Positions 1 through 10,662 of a stretch of DNA of 13,303 nt are shown here, in pieces. The notes below the pieces were generated by a model. That model ran no database searches. It worked only from the letters and a program-made list of their open reading frames with translations, and had not been told where the DNA came from. The DNA lies in contig NW_004457532.1 in NCBI RefSeq assembly GCF_000313135.1, positions 84,464 through 97,766 of the forward strand. Direction: 5' to 3'. The translations under genes and the position numbers were made by a program. Position 1 is the first letter of the stretch, and each line of letters opens with the position of its first letter. The DNA comes from Acanthamoeba castellanii str. Neff. Lineage: Eukaryota > Discosea > Longamoebia > Acanthamoebidae.

Positions 1-2263
<2,263 letters not shown>

Positions 2264-2570
2264 GGAGGTTTGTTAATTATTCTCTTCTTCTCGTGTGCGT
2301 TTGCGATTTCTTCTCCCGCCTGTTCTCACGCATACATCCACCAACACCTCCTTCAACGTTGCGCGGCGGCTTGATCGAGGATCGTGCGATCTTCTTTCCT
2401 CTCACACTTAGGGAGCTTTTAGAAGGGCCAGCGCGTTCGTAGCGTTGGTTGCGTCTGTTGCGCGCCAAAGGAGTCGTGGTCGTTTGGTTTTGGCGGGAGA
2501 GGACGCAACGGCCAGGAATGAAAGGAATGCGCCAGAATTATTATTGTTATTGTTATTATTTTGTAGGCCT
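2264..2570. other. Intergenic spacer, DUF3605 3' side to kinesin 5' side
   Basis: About 307 bases without a convincing gene. Next to the DUF3605 stop is an AT-rich stretch of ATT/GTT trinucleotides (about 2537-2562). On the minus strand this reads as AATAAT units and may serve as the polyadenylation region. The rest is pyrimidine-rich on the plus strand and must hold the kinesin promoter. No clear TATA box was seen. Confidence 0.5.
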
Positions 2571-3197
2571 TTACGCACTCGGCAGCTCTGGTGGTGGTGG
2601 GGGGGCAGGGGCAGCCGTGGAAGAGCTGCTGCTCTGCGACGCAGAAGAAGGAGGCCTTGGGGGTGCGCGCTGGTCGTGGTGTACGAGCACGTGCGCGTGG
2701 AAGACGTTTTGGACGCTCTGCAGCGCAGGCGGGTTGACAAAGTAGACAAACTCCTCGTCGGGGACCACGTGCTGCTGGATGAGCTGCTCCAGCTGCTGGG
2801 GTGGCAGAGGCTGGAGGCTCCACAGGAGGAAGTGGCTGATGTCGGCTTCCAGGGCGTAGGGGAAGTCGTTCTTGGCCCACACCACGCGCTCGGAGCCTCC
2901 GGAGGTCGTGCGGGGAACGCCCTCACCACCGTCGTCGTCGTCAGTTCTTCTTCTTCCGGAAGACGAGGGCACAACAACGTACTTCTTGCCGTCCTCTGGC
3001 CGGGTGAGGTAGGGGAAGCCGAACCGGTGGTGCAGGATGAAGTCCCCCACCGTGACGAACTCACTGCGCATGACCTCCGTCTGCTGTCGGTAGCATCCCA
3101 GCTGTTCGGGCAGACGGCCCAGCTTCTCGAGCGCGTTGGACGCCATGACCTCCCGCACCTCGGCCCAGCTCAGGCAGTGCCGCACCGTGCCGTCCAT
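2571..3197 (-). CDS. DUF3605 family protein (fungal 'N-acetylglucosamine-induced protein 1' type)
   Basis: Single uninterrupted frame of 208 codons plus TAA. The N-terminal part has LSWAEVREVM (9-18) and LGRLPEQLGCY (25-35). After a low-complexity insert come VWAKNDFPYALEADISHFLLW (from 105) and PALQSVQNVFHAHVLV (156-171). This order matches the DUF3605 family (Pfam PF12239), known mainly from fungi and some protists and sometimes labelled N-acetylglucosamine-induced protein 1; its biochemical function is not established. Residues 77-101 are an insert rich in Ser, Arg, Asp and Gly, and the C-terminus beyond about 176 is a Ser/Pro-rich tail with a run of prolines. No signal peptide or membrane segment is seen. 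The start is the ATG directly before the conserved LSW motif. The gene lies about 200 bases downstream of transaldolase on the same strand. Family assignment is by recalled motif only. Confidence 0.78.
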   Translation of the reverse strand: MDGTVRHCLSWAEVREVMASNALEKLGRLPEQLGCYRQQTEVMRSEFVTVGDFILHHRFGFPYLTRPEDGKKYVVVPSSSGRRRTDDDDGGEGVPRTTSGGSERVVWAKNDFPYALEADISHFLLWSLQPLPPQQLEQLIQQHVVPDEEFVYFVNPPALQSVQNVFHAHVLVHHDQRAPPRPPSSASQSSSSSTAAPAPPPPPELPSA

Positions 3198-3397
3198 GGG
3201 CCTGCCAGTCCAAGAAACAAATAAATGAAAGAATCAATAAAGAAGAAGGAAAAAAACATCACGCCCCCTCTTTTATCGGCCGTCGACGTTTATTCGCACA
3301 AGCGCAGCAAAGAAGAACGCGAGGAGAAGGAGCGCGAGCGGAAGGAGACAAGAGTCCCTTGGGGGGAGGGGGACTGGATTCGCGGGCCACCACACCC

Positions 3398-4791
3398 TTA
3401 GGCCGACAGCCTCTTCTTGATGTCGTTCTCGAGCTTGACGACATCGGCCACGAACTTGCGAATGCCTTCGGCAAGCTTGAAATCGGCCATCTCGTTTTCG
3501 TTGAGAAGGAAGCGGAAAGTCTTCTCGTCGAGGTTGAGCTCCTCGAGATCGGCATTCGCTGCCGCTTCGGGGTTGAGCTTGCGCGGCACGTCGGCATCGG
3601 TCGCCTGCAGCTCACCGAGCAGCTGGGGCGAGATGGTGAGCAAATCGCAGCCAGCCAGTTCGATGACCTGCTCCTTGGTCCTGAAGCTTGCGCCCATGAC
3701 CTGCGTCTTGAAACCATACTTGCGCATGTAGTTGTAGATGCTGGTCACCGAGAGCACACCTTGTACCCACCCATGCGACACGCACAACACGTAACAGGGG
3801 GAAGCTGATCAGCATTGAACAGAGTGAGGCGGTGGGAGGTAGGGAGAGTTGTGTGGAGGATAGAGAGGAAGGAGGGAAGACGTGGAGAAAGAGTGCGATG
3901 AACTTAGTACCTGGGTCCTCCGAGGGAGGATAAGAGGACTTGCCCTCCTTCTGCTTGTAAAAGTCCGTGATGCGCCCAGCAAAAGGCGAGATCAGCGTCA
4001 CTCTGCACAGCACACCATAACGCCATTATGGTGGTGTCAATTGGCCGCAGCGCAAGTGGAGCACCAGCATCCCCAATGGGGTTGCGAGAGAAGAGGGGAG
4101 GGAGGGAGAGAGGGAGAGAGAGAAGCACGAACCCGTTCTTGCCGGCGAGGGCTGCCTGCTCGACGCAAAACAGCAGGGTCATGTTGACGTGCAGGCCTTC
4201 AGCTTCCAGCTGCTTGGCCGCTTGGAGACCCTCCCAGGTGGAAGCGATCTTCAACAGGACGCGGTCGCTGGCAATGCCAGCTTCCTTGTAGAGGGCGATG
4301 AGCTCCCTACCCTTGGCAACGTTGGCTTCGGTGTCGAAGGACAGGCGAGCGTCAATCTCGGTGGAGACGCGACCGGGCACGATCTTGAGGATCTCAACGC
4401 CGAAGTTCACGAACAGCTTGTCCATGGCTCTTTCAGTCTGTTCGGCGAGCGTCGATCCCTTGCTCTTGCCGTACTGCCAGCACAGCACACAAGCAGTAGC
4501 CACGTGGCGATGAGAGAAGTGCAAACAAGCAACAAATGGGGAGGGGGGGGCACAATAAAACACAAATCAAGGCCAGCGTGGTGCACTGCAGAAAAGATCA
4601 GCGTGTGGTGGGAGTTGTACCGCAACTGCATCTTCGAGAAGGTGCTGGTACTGCGGCAACTGCGATGCGGCCAACATCAGAGAAGGATTGGTCGTGGCAT
4701 CCTGCGGCTTGTACTTTTCAATCGAACCGAAGTCGCCAGTGTCGGCAACCACGATGGTGTGCTGCTTCAACTTGTCGAGCGCTGTGGCCAT
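3398..4791 (-). CDS. Transaldolase (TalB/human TALDO1 type)
   Basis: Cytosolic enzyme of the non-oxidative pentose phosphate pathway. It moves a dihydroxyacetone unit from sedoheptulose 7-phosphate to glyceraldehyde 3-phosphate, giving fructose 6-phosphate and erythrose 4-phosphate. Four exons (4621-4791, 4133-4473, 3911-4002, 3398-3759) join in frame to 321 residues ending in TAA. The Schiff-base lysine is K132 in [12 protein letters not shown]17 (ADTGDF), N35 (TTNPS), E96 (VSTEID), T156 (NMTLLF), S176 and R181 (LISPFAGR) fall at the same numbers as the catalytic and phosphate-binding residues of E. coli TalB, which supports the whole exon structure. MGASFR and GCDLLTISP, typical of the family, are in exon 4. 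Introns are 147, 130 and 151 bases. The gene is complete, with no signs of damage, and diverges from the homeobox gene. Confidence 0.97.
4095..4125. repeat. Purine (GA) tract in transaldolase intron 2
   Basis: An almost uninterrupted GGGA/GA run on the plus strand. In the transcript it is a pyrimidine tract just after the donor site, an unusual end of the intron for such a tract. Confidence 0.7.
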
Positions 4792-4850
4792 GCTGCTTTG
4801 CGTGTGTAAAGAAAGAAGAAACTTGGATTGCTGGTGCTGCGGGCAGCCAG

Positions 4851-4857
4851 ATAAATA
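4851..4857 (-). promoter_or_regulatory. Candidate TATA box of transaldolase
   Basis: TATTTAT on the minus strand, about 60 bases upstream of the transaldolase ATG. This would leave a short 5' leader. Position and sequence fit a TATA element, but one match is weak evidence. Confidence 0.35.
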
Positions 4858-5137
4858 CTGCTAGTGCTCGGGCCGCCCCGACTGGCTCGCCACCGCCGCC
4901 TTCCATACCTCCCATTCTTCGACCGACGCCGCTGTTTCGGGTGGAGCAAGGCAAGAATTTGAATGCAGGCCTTCCAAGCGGGCCGACCAAACGGCGACAC
5001 GGGAAGAAGAAAATTTGGACTATGCCTGTCTGGCATTCTCTGTGCTTCTTGGGCCGTTGCACGCACCCTCCGAACCGGCTTCACCGCGCTTGGCGAAAAG
5101 GGAAGCCTTTTCTTCACCCCGCTTCTCGACACCATGG

Positions 5138-5152
5138 ACAATGGACCATTGT
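5138..5152. promoter_or_regulatory. Short perfect palindrome, possible protein-binding site
   Basis: Seven-base arms ACAATGG/CCATTGT around a single A. The spacing is suitable for a dimeric DNA-binding protein. No known factor is assigned; it lies in the shared upstream region of two divergent genes. Confidence 0.25.
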
Positions 5153-5265
5153 CTTCGCTGCCTCTTCGTCTTTCTTGAGGGAGGCAAGGTGGGTGCGCCC
5201 GCGAGACCTCACAACAAAAGAAAACTCACCCAAACCTGCGGGGATCGAGAGATCATGTATTCCTA

Positions 5266-5329
5266 AAGTCGTAAGCCTCAAGACAACCGGCTGGCGAAAT
5301 CTCTGCCGGCATCCAACCAGTTACGACTT
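5266..5329. repeat. Nested inverted repeat (possible structured RNA or hairpin)
   Basis: Outer arms AAGTCGTAA (5266-5274) and TTACGACTT (5321-5329) are perfect complements. Inside them CCGGC (5287-5291) and GCCGG (5305-5309) can pair. As RNA this would be a stem with an inner hairpin, about 64 bases in all. There is no tRNA B-box or other family signature, so it is reported only as a structure. Confidence 0.35.
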
Positions 5330-5798
5330 CTGACTTCCTAATATAGTCAACTTTCTTCTCCGAGCTAAATTTCTCCACGCGAAAACTCGATGCTAACATA
5401 ACCTTGATAAAACCGGGCATCCCTTGCTGTGTCCGTGTTCCGCTTTGCAATCGTGCAAAGGATGTGCGCGATTGCTACCGCACGTGGGGTCTCGTTACTG
5501 CTGCGTCCCGGGCGGCCGGGAAGAGGGCGAAACGAGAGGCCTCTTGATGTCGGCGGCCTGCGCTCGTGGCCCAAACGCGGTCTTGTGCGTGTAAAGATAG
5601 TTCATTCCTACCCAAAGCAGCACAAGATTATCGAGAGCCCGTGTGTGTTTGCGGTCGAAACCGAAGAAGAAACGAAATCGATCGGCAACTACGGCACACG
5701 TATGAGTCAGAGCCAGGGCCACCCGTCTTCGCGATTAAGCTCTGTACTTCTTCGAGAGCAGCCGCCACAAGGACTAGCAAGCAACGTTGACAGTAACA

Positions 5799-8294
5799 AT
5801 GGCTTCGCGGCTGACAGGTTAGACTTAGACTTCTCACTCTATGTGTGTGTGTGTCTGTGTAGTAATGGTGGCGCGGTCTTATATGACGTGCTCCCTTCCG
5901 TTGCTAGAGCCATTGGTGTTTTTCCGCCTCCTCCTCAAAGATCTGATCCTCGGAGGGGTTGTTGATCGTTCTTGTGATGTGATTGGAAGATCTTTCCCAC
6001 ATTTTTTATGGTTCGATCAAAGAAACAAACTGACTGGGCGAGGTTTTTTTCGTTGTACGACCAGGCTCGCGCATTACGAGAAAAGATGGCCGAAGGAACA
6101 CGCGGCCGAGCAAACCCTGAGGGGCTTGGCCGACTGCAGGTCGAGTCCGGAGACCTCGCAGCAGCAGAACGGACATCACCGCCCACTGCTGCCGCCGTTG
6201 ACCTCGCTACCACTCCGCAGCTCCCCGTCGGCCGGCGGTGGCGGCAAGGAGGACATGCTTCTACCCCCATTGCGCACTTCTCAAGGTTCGTGTGGTGAAT
6301 GGCCCCCTTCCTGCACACTTTGGCTCTTTCTGACCGTGGGCGCGGTTCCTTCGCCCCCCCCCCCAGAACTGTTACAACCGGCTGTGGCGGTGGCGCCGCC
6401 CATTCCCTTCATCCCAACCTCCTTCTCACTCAAGCCCTCGCCATCAACGCTCCTCGGCCTTCACCATTCCAGCCTGCCTTCGTTGGATCGCGCATCGCTG
6501 CGGTCAGCATCCTCTCCCACGTACGGCGAGCCAACGCCGGGCAAACGCCTTCCAGAGAAGCTGCCGCCATTTATCCTCGGCGGCGGCGGCCCCGGCGGTC
6601 ACGACTATCCGATGTACGATGGCCTCATGCCCGTGGATTGGAACAGCTCATCCAGCAAAGTGATTGCCCAGCGTGAGCGGCTCCTCCGCACTGTCATGGA
6701 TGCATCCGCCACCGCTCGACCCGCCGCCGCCGCCGCCGCCGCCAGGGAGGGAGTAATAGTCGGCGACAACGGCGTTAGCGCAGCCGCTCCATCTGCCGAG
6801 CCCAGGGCGGCGGCCGTCATCTCTACCTCCGGCGGCGGTCTCGGGATCGCTCCTACGACTACGACAACAGCCATGACCACCATGGAGGACTCTGAGGAAG
6901 GCTACCGGGAGGGCTTCATGGATGGCTACAAAGAAGGCCGGAAGGAGGGCTACGAGGGAACGCACCACTTCAAGGAGGCCTATCGCGACGGATTCCGCGA
7001 GGGGCGGACGGGCGGCTACATCGACGGCAAGCAGGAAGGCTATCGAGGCGGCCGCATCGATGGTGCGCTTGCCACGAGCCTTGACGAGGAATGGGACATC
7101 GATCAATATGGCAACATGCTCGACTCCGAGGCCACCCGTGGCTGGCGCGGGCAGGCGCTCCCCCCTCTTCGACGAGCGAAGCTGCACGCCGGCAATGGCG
7201 CTGCTGTGCCGCCGCCGCCAGCCCTGCCGCCGGCTCATCAGCAACATCACCCCAGCCGACCACAGAGCGCAGTCTGGGAGCGAGTACCGGCCGACAAGGG
7301 AGCGAGCAACGACCGCGTCAGTTCCGTCTCCATCAATTTCGATTTTAGCGGACCAACGACCTCCCAGCAGCATGATCACGGCACCCACCGACATCACCAT
7401 CACCATCACCACAGCCACAGCCACAGCCACAACCATCGTCACCACCACTACCACAGCCACAATCACCACGATCACGGCGACCCTCATCGATGTTCACGAG
7501 TGGACGTGGAAGACTCAGGAGAAGGGAGGAGGCGAGACGACGACACCAACAACCCCTGCGGGCGGACCGGCAGCGATACGCACGACGAAAAGGACATCGC
7601 CGAGAGCTTCGGGGAGGAAAGCAGAGACCTTAGACGAACAGACGAACGGGACGGAGGAGAAAATAAGAAGAAGAGGAAGAAGCGAAAACGCGAGGCAGAG
7701 GCCCGCCGCGACGGAAACCCGACCGACCGATTCGACGCAACGTTGCGGGACAGCAAGAAGCGGCCACGGAGTGAACATTCCGCAGCCAGTCCGCCCGACA
7801 GCACAGACAGCGAGAAGAAAAGAAAGAGGGCTACGCGAGAACAGCTCGACATCCTTGAACGAGTGTTTGAGCAGGTACCAATTGCCTTCCCCCCCCCTCA
7901 TTCACACAACTGGTCCGCCGCACGTGCCTCACCTCGCACCATTCCAACACACCGCCGGATTCACTCGTGCAGGAAGAGCTACCTCACGAACGAGAAGGAA
8001 GGAGTTAGCCAATGAACTGGGCTTCAGTCCTCGCCGGATCCAGATCTGGTACCCACCACCACCGCGCCAATGTGATGCTATCATGGCCAGTGCTAGCGGC
8101 GGCAGAGGACGAAGAAGAAGCTAAACAACGCGCGATGCCCCCTTCCCCAAAACAGGTTCCAGAATAGGAGGGCCAAGTCGAAAAAGAAGGAAGGAAAGCA
8201 GTACGTCATGGTGAACTACGGCAAGCACTCCTTCAAGAAGGAACCGAGGGAGAATGCCAAGCAGAACGGCGGCGGGCCTGGTGTAGCCGACTAG
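5799..8294 (+). CDS. Homeodomain protein with Yae1-like GX3 repeat and His-rich tract (apparent frameshift in the homeodomain)
   Basis: Probable nuclear DNA-binding transcription factor. Proposed exons: 5799-5817, 5863-6285, 6367-7874, 7973-8048 and 8156-8294 (TAG). The last two introns are firm. The first two are tentative, and the true start could be another in-frame ATG (5865, 5883 or 6255). G/C-ending codons favour this frame from about 6060 on. Order along the protein: low-complexity Pro/Ser/Gly region; poly-Ala (about 6719-6742); Gly-x-x-x array (about 6895-7063); His-rich tract (7371-7487); acidic and Lys/Arg-rich linker with NLS-like KKKRKKRKRE; homeodomain 7809-8192. The homeodomain keeps R5, L16, F20, W48, F49, N51 and R53; WFQNRRAKSKKK is rebuilt across the intron 8049-8155. 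Exon 4 enters as EELPHERE and must shift frame by one base to reach KELANELGFSPRRIQIW. As written, the frame stops at 8006-8008. Homeobox identity is near certain; intactness and N-terminus are uncertain. Confidence 0.65.
5841..5860. repeat. GT microsatellite
   Basis: A run of GT units with one interruption, directly before the AG at 5861-5862. If the proposed first homeobox intron (5818-5862) is real, this is its acceptor tract. Confidence 0.75.
6895..7063 (+). other. Gly-x-x-x repeat segment resembling the Yae1/Lto1 motif
   Basis: The encoded segment has glycine at every fourth position: GYREGFMDGYKEGRKEG, a short break, then DGFREGRTGGYIDGKQEG and GYRGGRIDG. The spaced glycines with Tyr/Phe and Glu/Lys/Arg between them match the 'deca-GX3' pattern of Yae1 and Lto1, adaptors in cytosolic iron-sulfur protein assembly. 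Homology is unproven; a composition-driven amphipathic repeat could look the same. Confidence 0.6.
7371..7487 (+). other. Histidine-rich tract in the homeobox protein
   Basis: About 39 codons, more than half of them His, with Ser, Asn, Asp and Gly between, for example HRHHHHHHHSHSHSHNH. The DNA is a CAC/CAT/AGCCAC microsatellite. Such tracts can bind zinc, nickel or copper and also occur as nuclear-speckle targeting runs; which applies is unknown. Confidence 0.8.
7994..7998 (+). other. Probable one-base deletion inside the homeodomain
   Basis: With the canonical phase-0 splice 7874/7973, residues 23-30 of the homeodomain read EELPHERE. From 7999 the correct continuation KELANELGFSPRR is in another frame. 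Exactly one extra base in the purine run gives residue 31 and restores a 60-residue domain with no other gap. No alternative acceptor nearby joins the right frame. Confidence 0.65.
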
Positions 8295-8674
8295 GCGCAC
8301 CTGGTGTCCTGTCCTGGCGGCGGCACTCCCGAACATGATGTGTCGCATCATCGGCCTCCCTCTCTCGGGTTAAAAACAAAAACTTGTACAATCCAGGCCG
8401 GCTGGTGTGCCTGTGGTGGTACCAAAAGGTTTTCCCGCGAAGACCAACAGTGGGGAACCTTCGTTCGCCTTTCTCACGCGGTCGCCCATTGGTCCGGAGG
8501 GGTAAGCTTTTTCGGCCTATTTTTAATTTCATTTCGGGGCCGACTCCGCTCTTCTTGGAGTGACATTTTTTTGTTGTTGCGTCCGGTCTCTGCCTCTTCC
8601 GATTATTACGAGCGGCTAGGCCGTTAACCGTTTGTCTGCTGGAAGAAGGCGAAGAAGAAAGATCGGAACAGAAG
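8295..8674. other. Intergenic spacer, homeobox 3' side and TLC gene promoter
   Basis: About 380 bases with no gene. It contains an inverted CCAAT (ATTGG, about 8489-8493) and an AT-rich TATTTTTAATTT stretch (about 8518-8529), which could be promoter elements of the TLC gene, though the latter is about 150 bases from its ATG. The first 100 bases presumably hold the homeobox 3' UTR. Confidence 0.4.
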
Positions 8675-10432
8675 ATGACGACGATCCGTGACCTGGTACA
8701 AAATTACGTGATTGACACGACCTACTGGACGGGACCCGATCCAACGTGGAATCAAGTCTATGCTACGCGCATCGCGGCCGTCGTGGCTCTCGGCACCCTC
8801 TACGCCTTCTTGTTCAAGCTGCTTTACGTCGTCTGCGAGGCACTCTCCTACCGTCTCTTCCGCAAGTATAAGTCTCTTAACGAGATGCAGAAAGTCGATT
8901 GGACCTCGCGGTACGTCGACGTAGTCGTCACAAGACGCGTTTTTTGTGTCTTAGTCCTACTTTCAATCGCTAAATGAAATGATATAATTTTCATTTGACA
9001 ATTTCGATGATCATTTTTTTTTAACTTCATTTATTGTATTGGGTCGGTTGCTTTCCACGCAGGGTGGTAGCCATGTTCTTCATTATTGTCAACACGTACC
9101 AGGCCTACCTTCTCATCGGCGAGGTAAGTGTTCACCTTCCGCCGTGGTCCCCGCGCCTACAATCAACCGTATTGACCACCTTCCTGCTTCCTCCTGCAAT
9201 CACAGAGCCACCACTCCATCGTGCCGGTGGAGGGCACCGATCCGACCAACTGGGACACCGGTTTGTGCGCTCTTTTCCTATCATGCTGCTGCTGCTGCTG
9301 CTGCTGCTATCGCGGCTGGGATGGTATCGTTAACCACTTGCTCTCTCTCCCCTCCGCTTCCTACCTTTTGGCGCATATCCGCTCATGAGCAGCTCAGTGG
9401 CGGCTGGACACAACCGTGACGGACAACTGCCTCTACCTGCTGTATCTCTACTATGTCTTCGTGTTCGCCTACGAGCTGTACGACCTCAAGAACTGCTGGG
9501 ACATTCGAATGATGTCTGGCGTGCTCCACCATGTCGTCCTCCTCATCATCATTCCCATGAACTGGGTACGTGCAACCGCGAGAAGCGCACTGTTCTCTCC
9601 CATATTCTTCCCGCCAGCTCGAGTGTGCTGACTTTCTCACCTCTCTCCCTCCGTGGTCGTCATCACGATCACAGCCCATTACGCTTATTGCCGTTCCTAG
9701 CGTGTGGATGACTGTGTGCACCTACTTCACCAACATTCCCGCTCACATCCGTTCGTTCATGGTGCACTTGGGTAAGTGTGTGCATGCATCGTTGTGTGCA
9801 TTCCAGCGGCGCCGTAGATATATAGATGGAGTAACCCGCTGACCACCAAACGGCGTGTGTGTTCGTTTCGCGACTTCCACCCCTCTCCCCCACTCCAGGA
9901 TACCGCGACACCAAGTTTTACACTTACAACAAGTGGGCCTGGTGGATCTCGTACATCGTATTCCGACTGTTCGGCATCCCGTGGTTCTCGTCGGTGATGT
10001 GGTTCACCATCGCACCCATGAAGGCCCAGTCGCCCATGTTCCCCATCGTCTACTATTTTGCTGCCATGGCTGTCCACTACTCCCTTTCGCTCTACTGGTA
10101 CGGCGCACACTGTGATCATTATCATCATGTTGTGTATGTGCGTGTGTGCGTGTGTGCGTGTGTGCGGAGATTCTACTCTCTCTCTCTCTCCTCAGTGCTA
10201 GACAGCATCCTTCTTCTTCTGGTGACTGACTCAATCGTGCCGTTTGGATGTTTTTTTCTGGTCACCTAGGTTCGTGGAGATGACCAAGACCATGTTCCCG
10301 GTGTCGAGGGAGATGAAGAGGGTGGGCAGCTATGCCCTGGTCCCCAAGCTTGCCGACAAGTCGAAGCGTAACCGTGGCGGTGAGAGCGAGAGCGAGAGCG
10401 GCGAAGACGAGGGTGGCCAGAAGTTCGACTGA
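8675..10432 (+). CDS. TLC-domain (TRAM/LAG1/CLN8) multi-pass membrane protein
   Basis: Seven exons (8675-8910, 9063-9123, 9206-9260, 9393-9565, 9675-9771, 9899-10097, 10270-10432) join in frame to 327 residues. Hydrophobic segments lie at about 33-54, 80-98, 129-148, 160-174 and further on in PSVWMTVCTYF, WWISYIVFRLFGIPWF and MFPIVYYFAAMAVHYS, so about seven membrane spans. Family marks are NEMQKVDWTSRVV at the start of the domain, YELYDL, and a paired His (163-164) in GVLHHVVLLIIIP, as in LAG1/TLC proteins. It looks more like the TLCD4/TMEM56 group than a ceramide synthase, because no homeobox-like or long Lag1p motif is seen; substrate is unknown. The C-terminal cytosolic tail is basic and then acidic (SESESGEDEGG), a plausible casein kinase 2 target. 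There is no signal peptide apart from the first span. Family confidence is good, subgroup weak. Confidence 0.82.
9284..9308. repeat. (TGC)8 trinucleotide repeat
   Basis: Eight TGC/CTG units within intron 3 (9261-9392) of the TLC gene; not translated in the proposed model. Confidence 0.9.
10132..10165. repeat. GT-rich minisatellite, period 8
   Basis: Units of CGTGTGTG repeat about three to four times in intron 6 of the TLC gene (10098-10269), followed by a CT run near 10176-10191. Confidence 0.75.
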
Positions 10433-10662
10433 AGTGCTGAAGACCACCAGCAGCGGGCCGAGGCGGCGGAGAGGTCGGCCAGGAGCTGAGTGTGGCAGCA
10501 GTGAATGGTTTCCCCGTCCGAAAAATAGGCTTCGTACGCAGTGAAGTGCCTCCTATCTCCAATTTTTTTAAAACCTTTTCCTGAGTTTTTTCCGCTTTTT
10601 GGGCTCGGGCGGAGTGCAAATAATCTGTGATTTCGGTAGTGTGTTTTCTTGTGGCAGCTGCA
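10433..10662. other. Intergenic spacer, TLC 3' side and PRMT5 promoter
   Basis: 230 bases with no gene. It holds poly-T runs near 10561-10587 and GCAAATAATC at about 10616-10625, about 40 bases ahead of the PRMT5 ATG; this could be a core promoter element but is not a clear TATA box. Confidence 0.35.

Larger units (their letters stand above)
4792..5798. other. Divergent intergenic region between transaldolase and homeobox gene
   Basis: About 1 kb with no convincing coding region. Several frames stay open (for example plus-strand 4990-5260 and 5430-5798), but their codons lack the strong G/C third-position bias of neighbouring genes and no motif is recognisable. The region must hold the promoters of both divergent genes. 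It contains a 15-base palindrome (5138-5152) and a nested inverted repeat (5266-5329), listed separately. Confidence 0.55.

Noticed and set aside
2445..3224. Open frame of 259 codons on the plus strand opposite the DUF3605 gene
   Set aside because: The minus-strand frame has family motifs and better codon use; the plus frame has none.
3359..3808. Open frame on the plus strand opposite transaldolase exon 4
   Set aside because: Antisense shadow of a fully conserved exon.
5266..5329. tRNA gene at the nested inverted repeat
   Set aside because: No A-box or B-box, no T-loop, and the stems do not fold into a cloverleaf.
4536..5333. 265-codon plus-strand frame across the transaldolase start and the intergenic region
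   Set aside because: It begins antisense to transaldolase exon 1 and intron 1, has no domain and lacks G/C-ending codon bias.
5429..5965. 178-codon plus-strand frame upstream of the homeobox gene
   Set aside because: Mixed codon use, no motif, and it ends inside the proposed homeobox exon in another frame; a long open frame by chance is possible here.
6648..7487. 279-codon open frame on the minus strand inside the homeobox gene
   Set aside because: It is the mirror of the GC-rich coding frame; its protein is low-complexity Val/Ala/Gly sequence antisense to the His and Gly repeats, with no motif.
7875..7972. Retention of the first homeodomain intron as coding sequence
   Set aside because: It stays open, but inserts about 33 residues after helix 1 and then ends at a stop before helix 3; removal gives the standard spacing.
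6922..8124. 400-codon plus-strand frame overlapping the homeobox gene
   Set aside because: It is a +1 shadow frame rich in Thr/Arg from repetitive codons. It is the frame that contains KELANELGF only after the suspected missing base, so its end is real homeodomain but most of it is not.
8049..8155. Continuation of the homeodomain through the second intron
   Set aside because: Reading through gives proline-rich nonsense and stops, while removing 8049-8155 yields the exact IWFQNRRAK motif.
10132..10165. CRISPR-like or other functional array at the GT-rich repeats
   Set aside because: Simple period-2 and period-8 repeats without spacers, in an intron of a eukaryotic gene.
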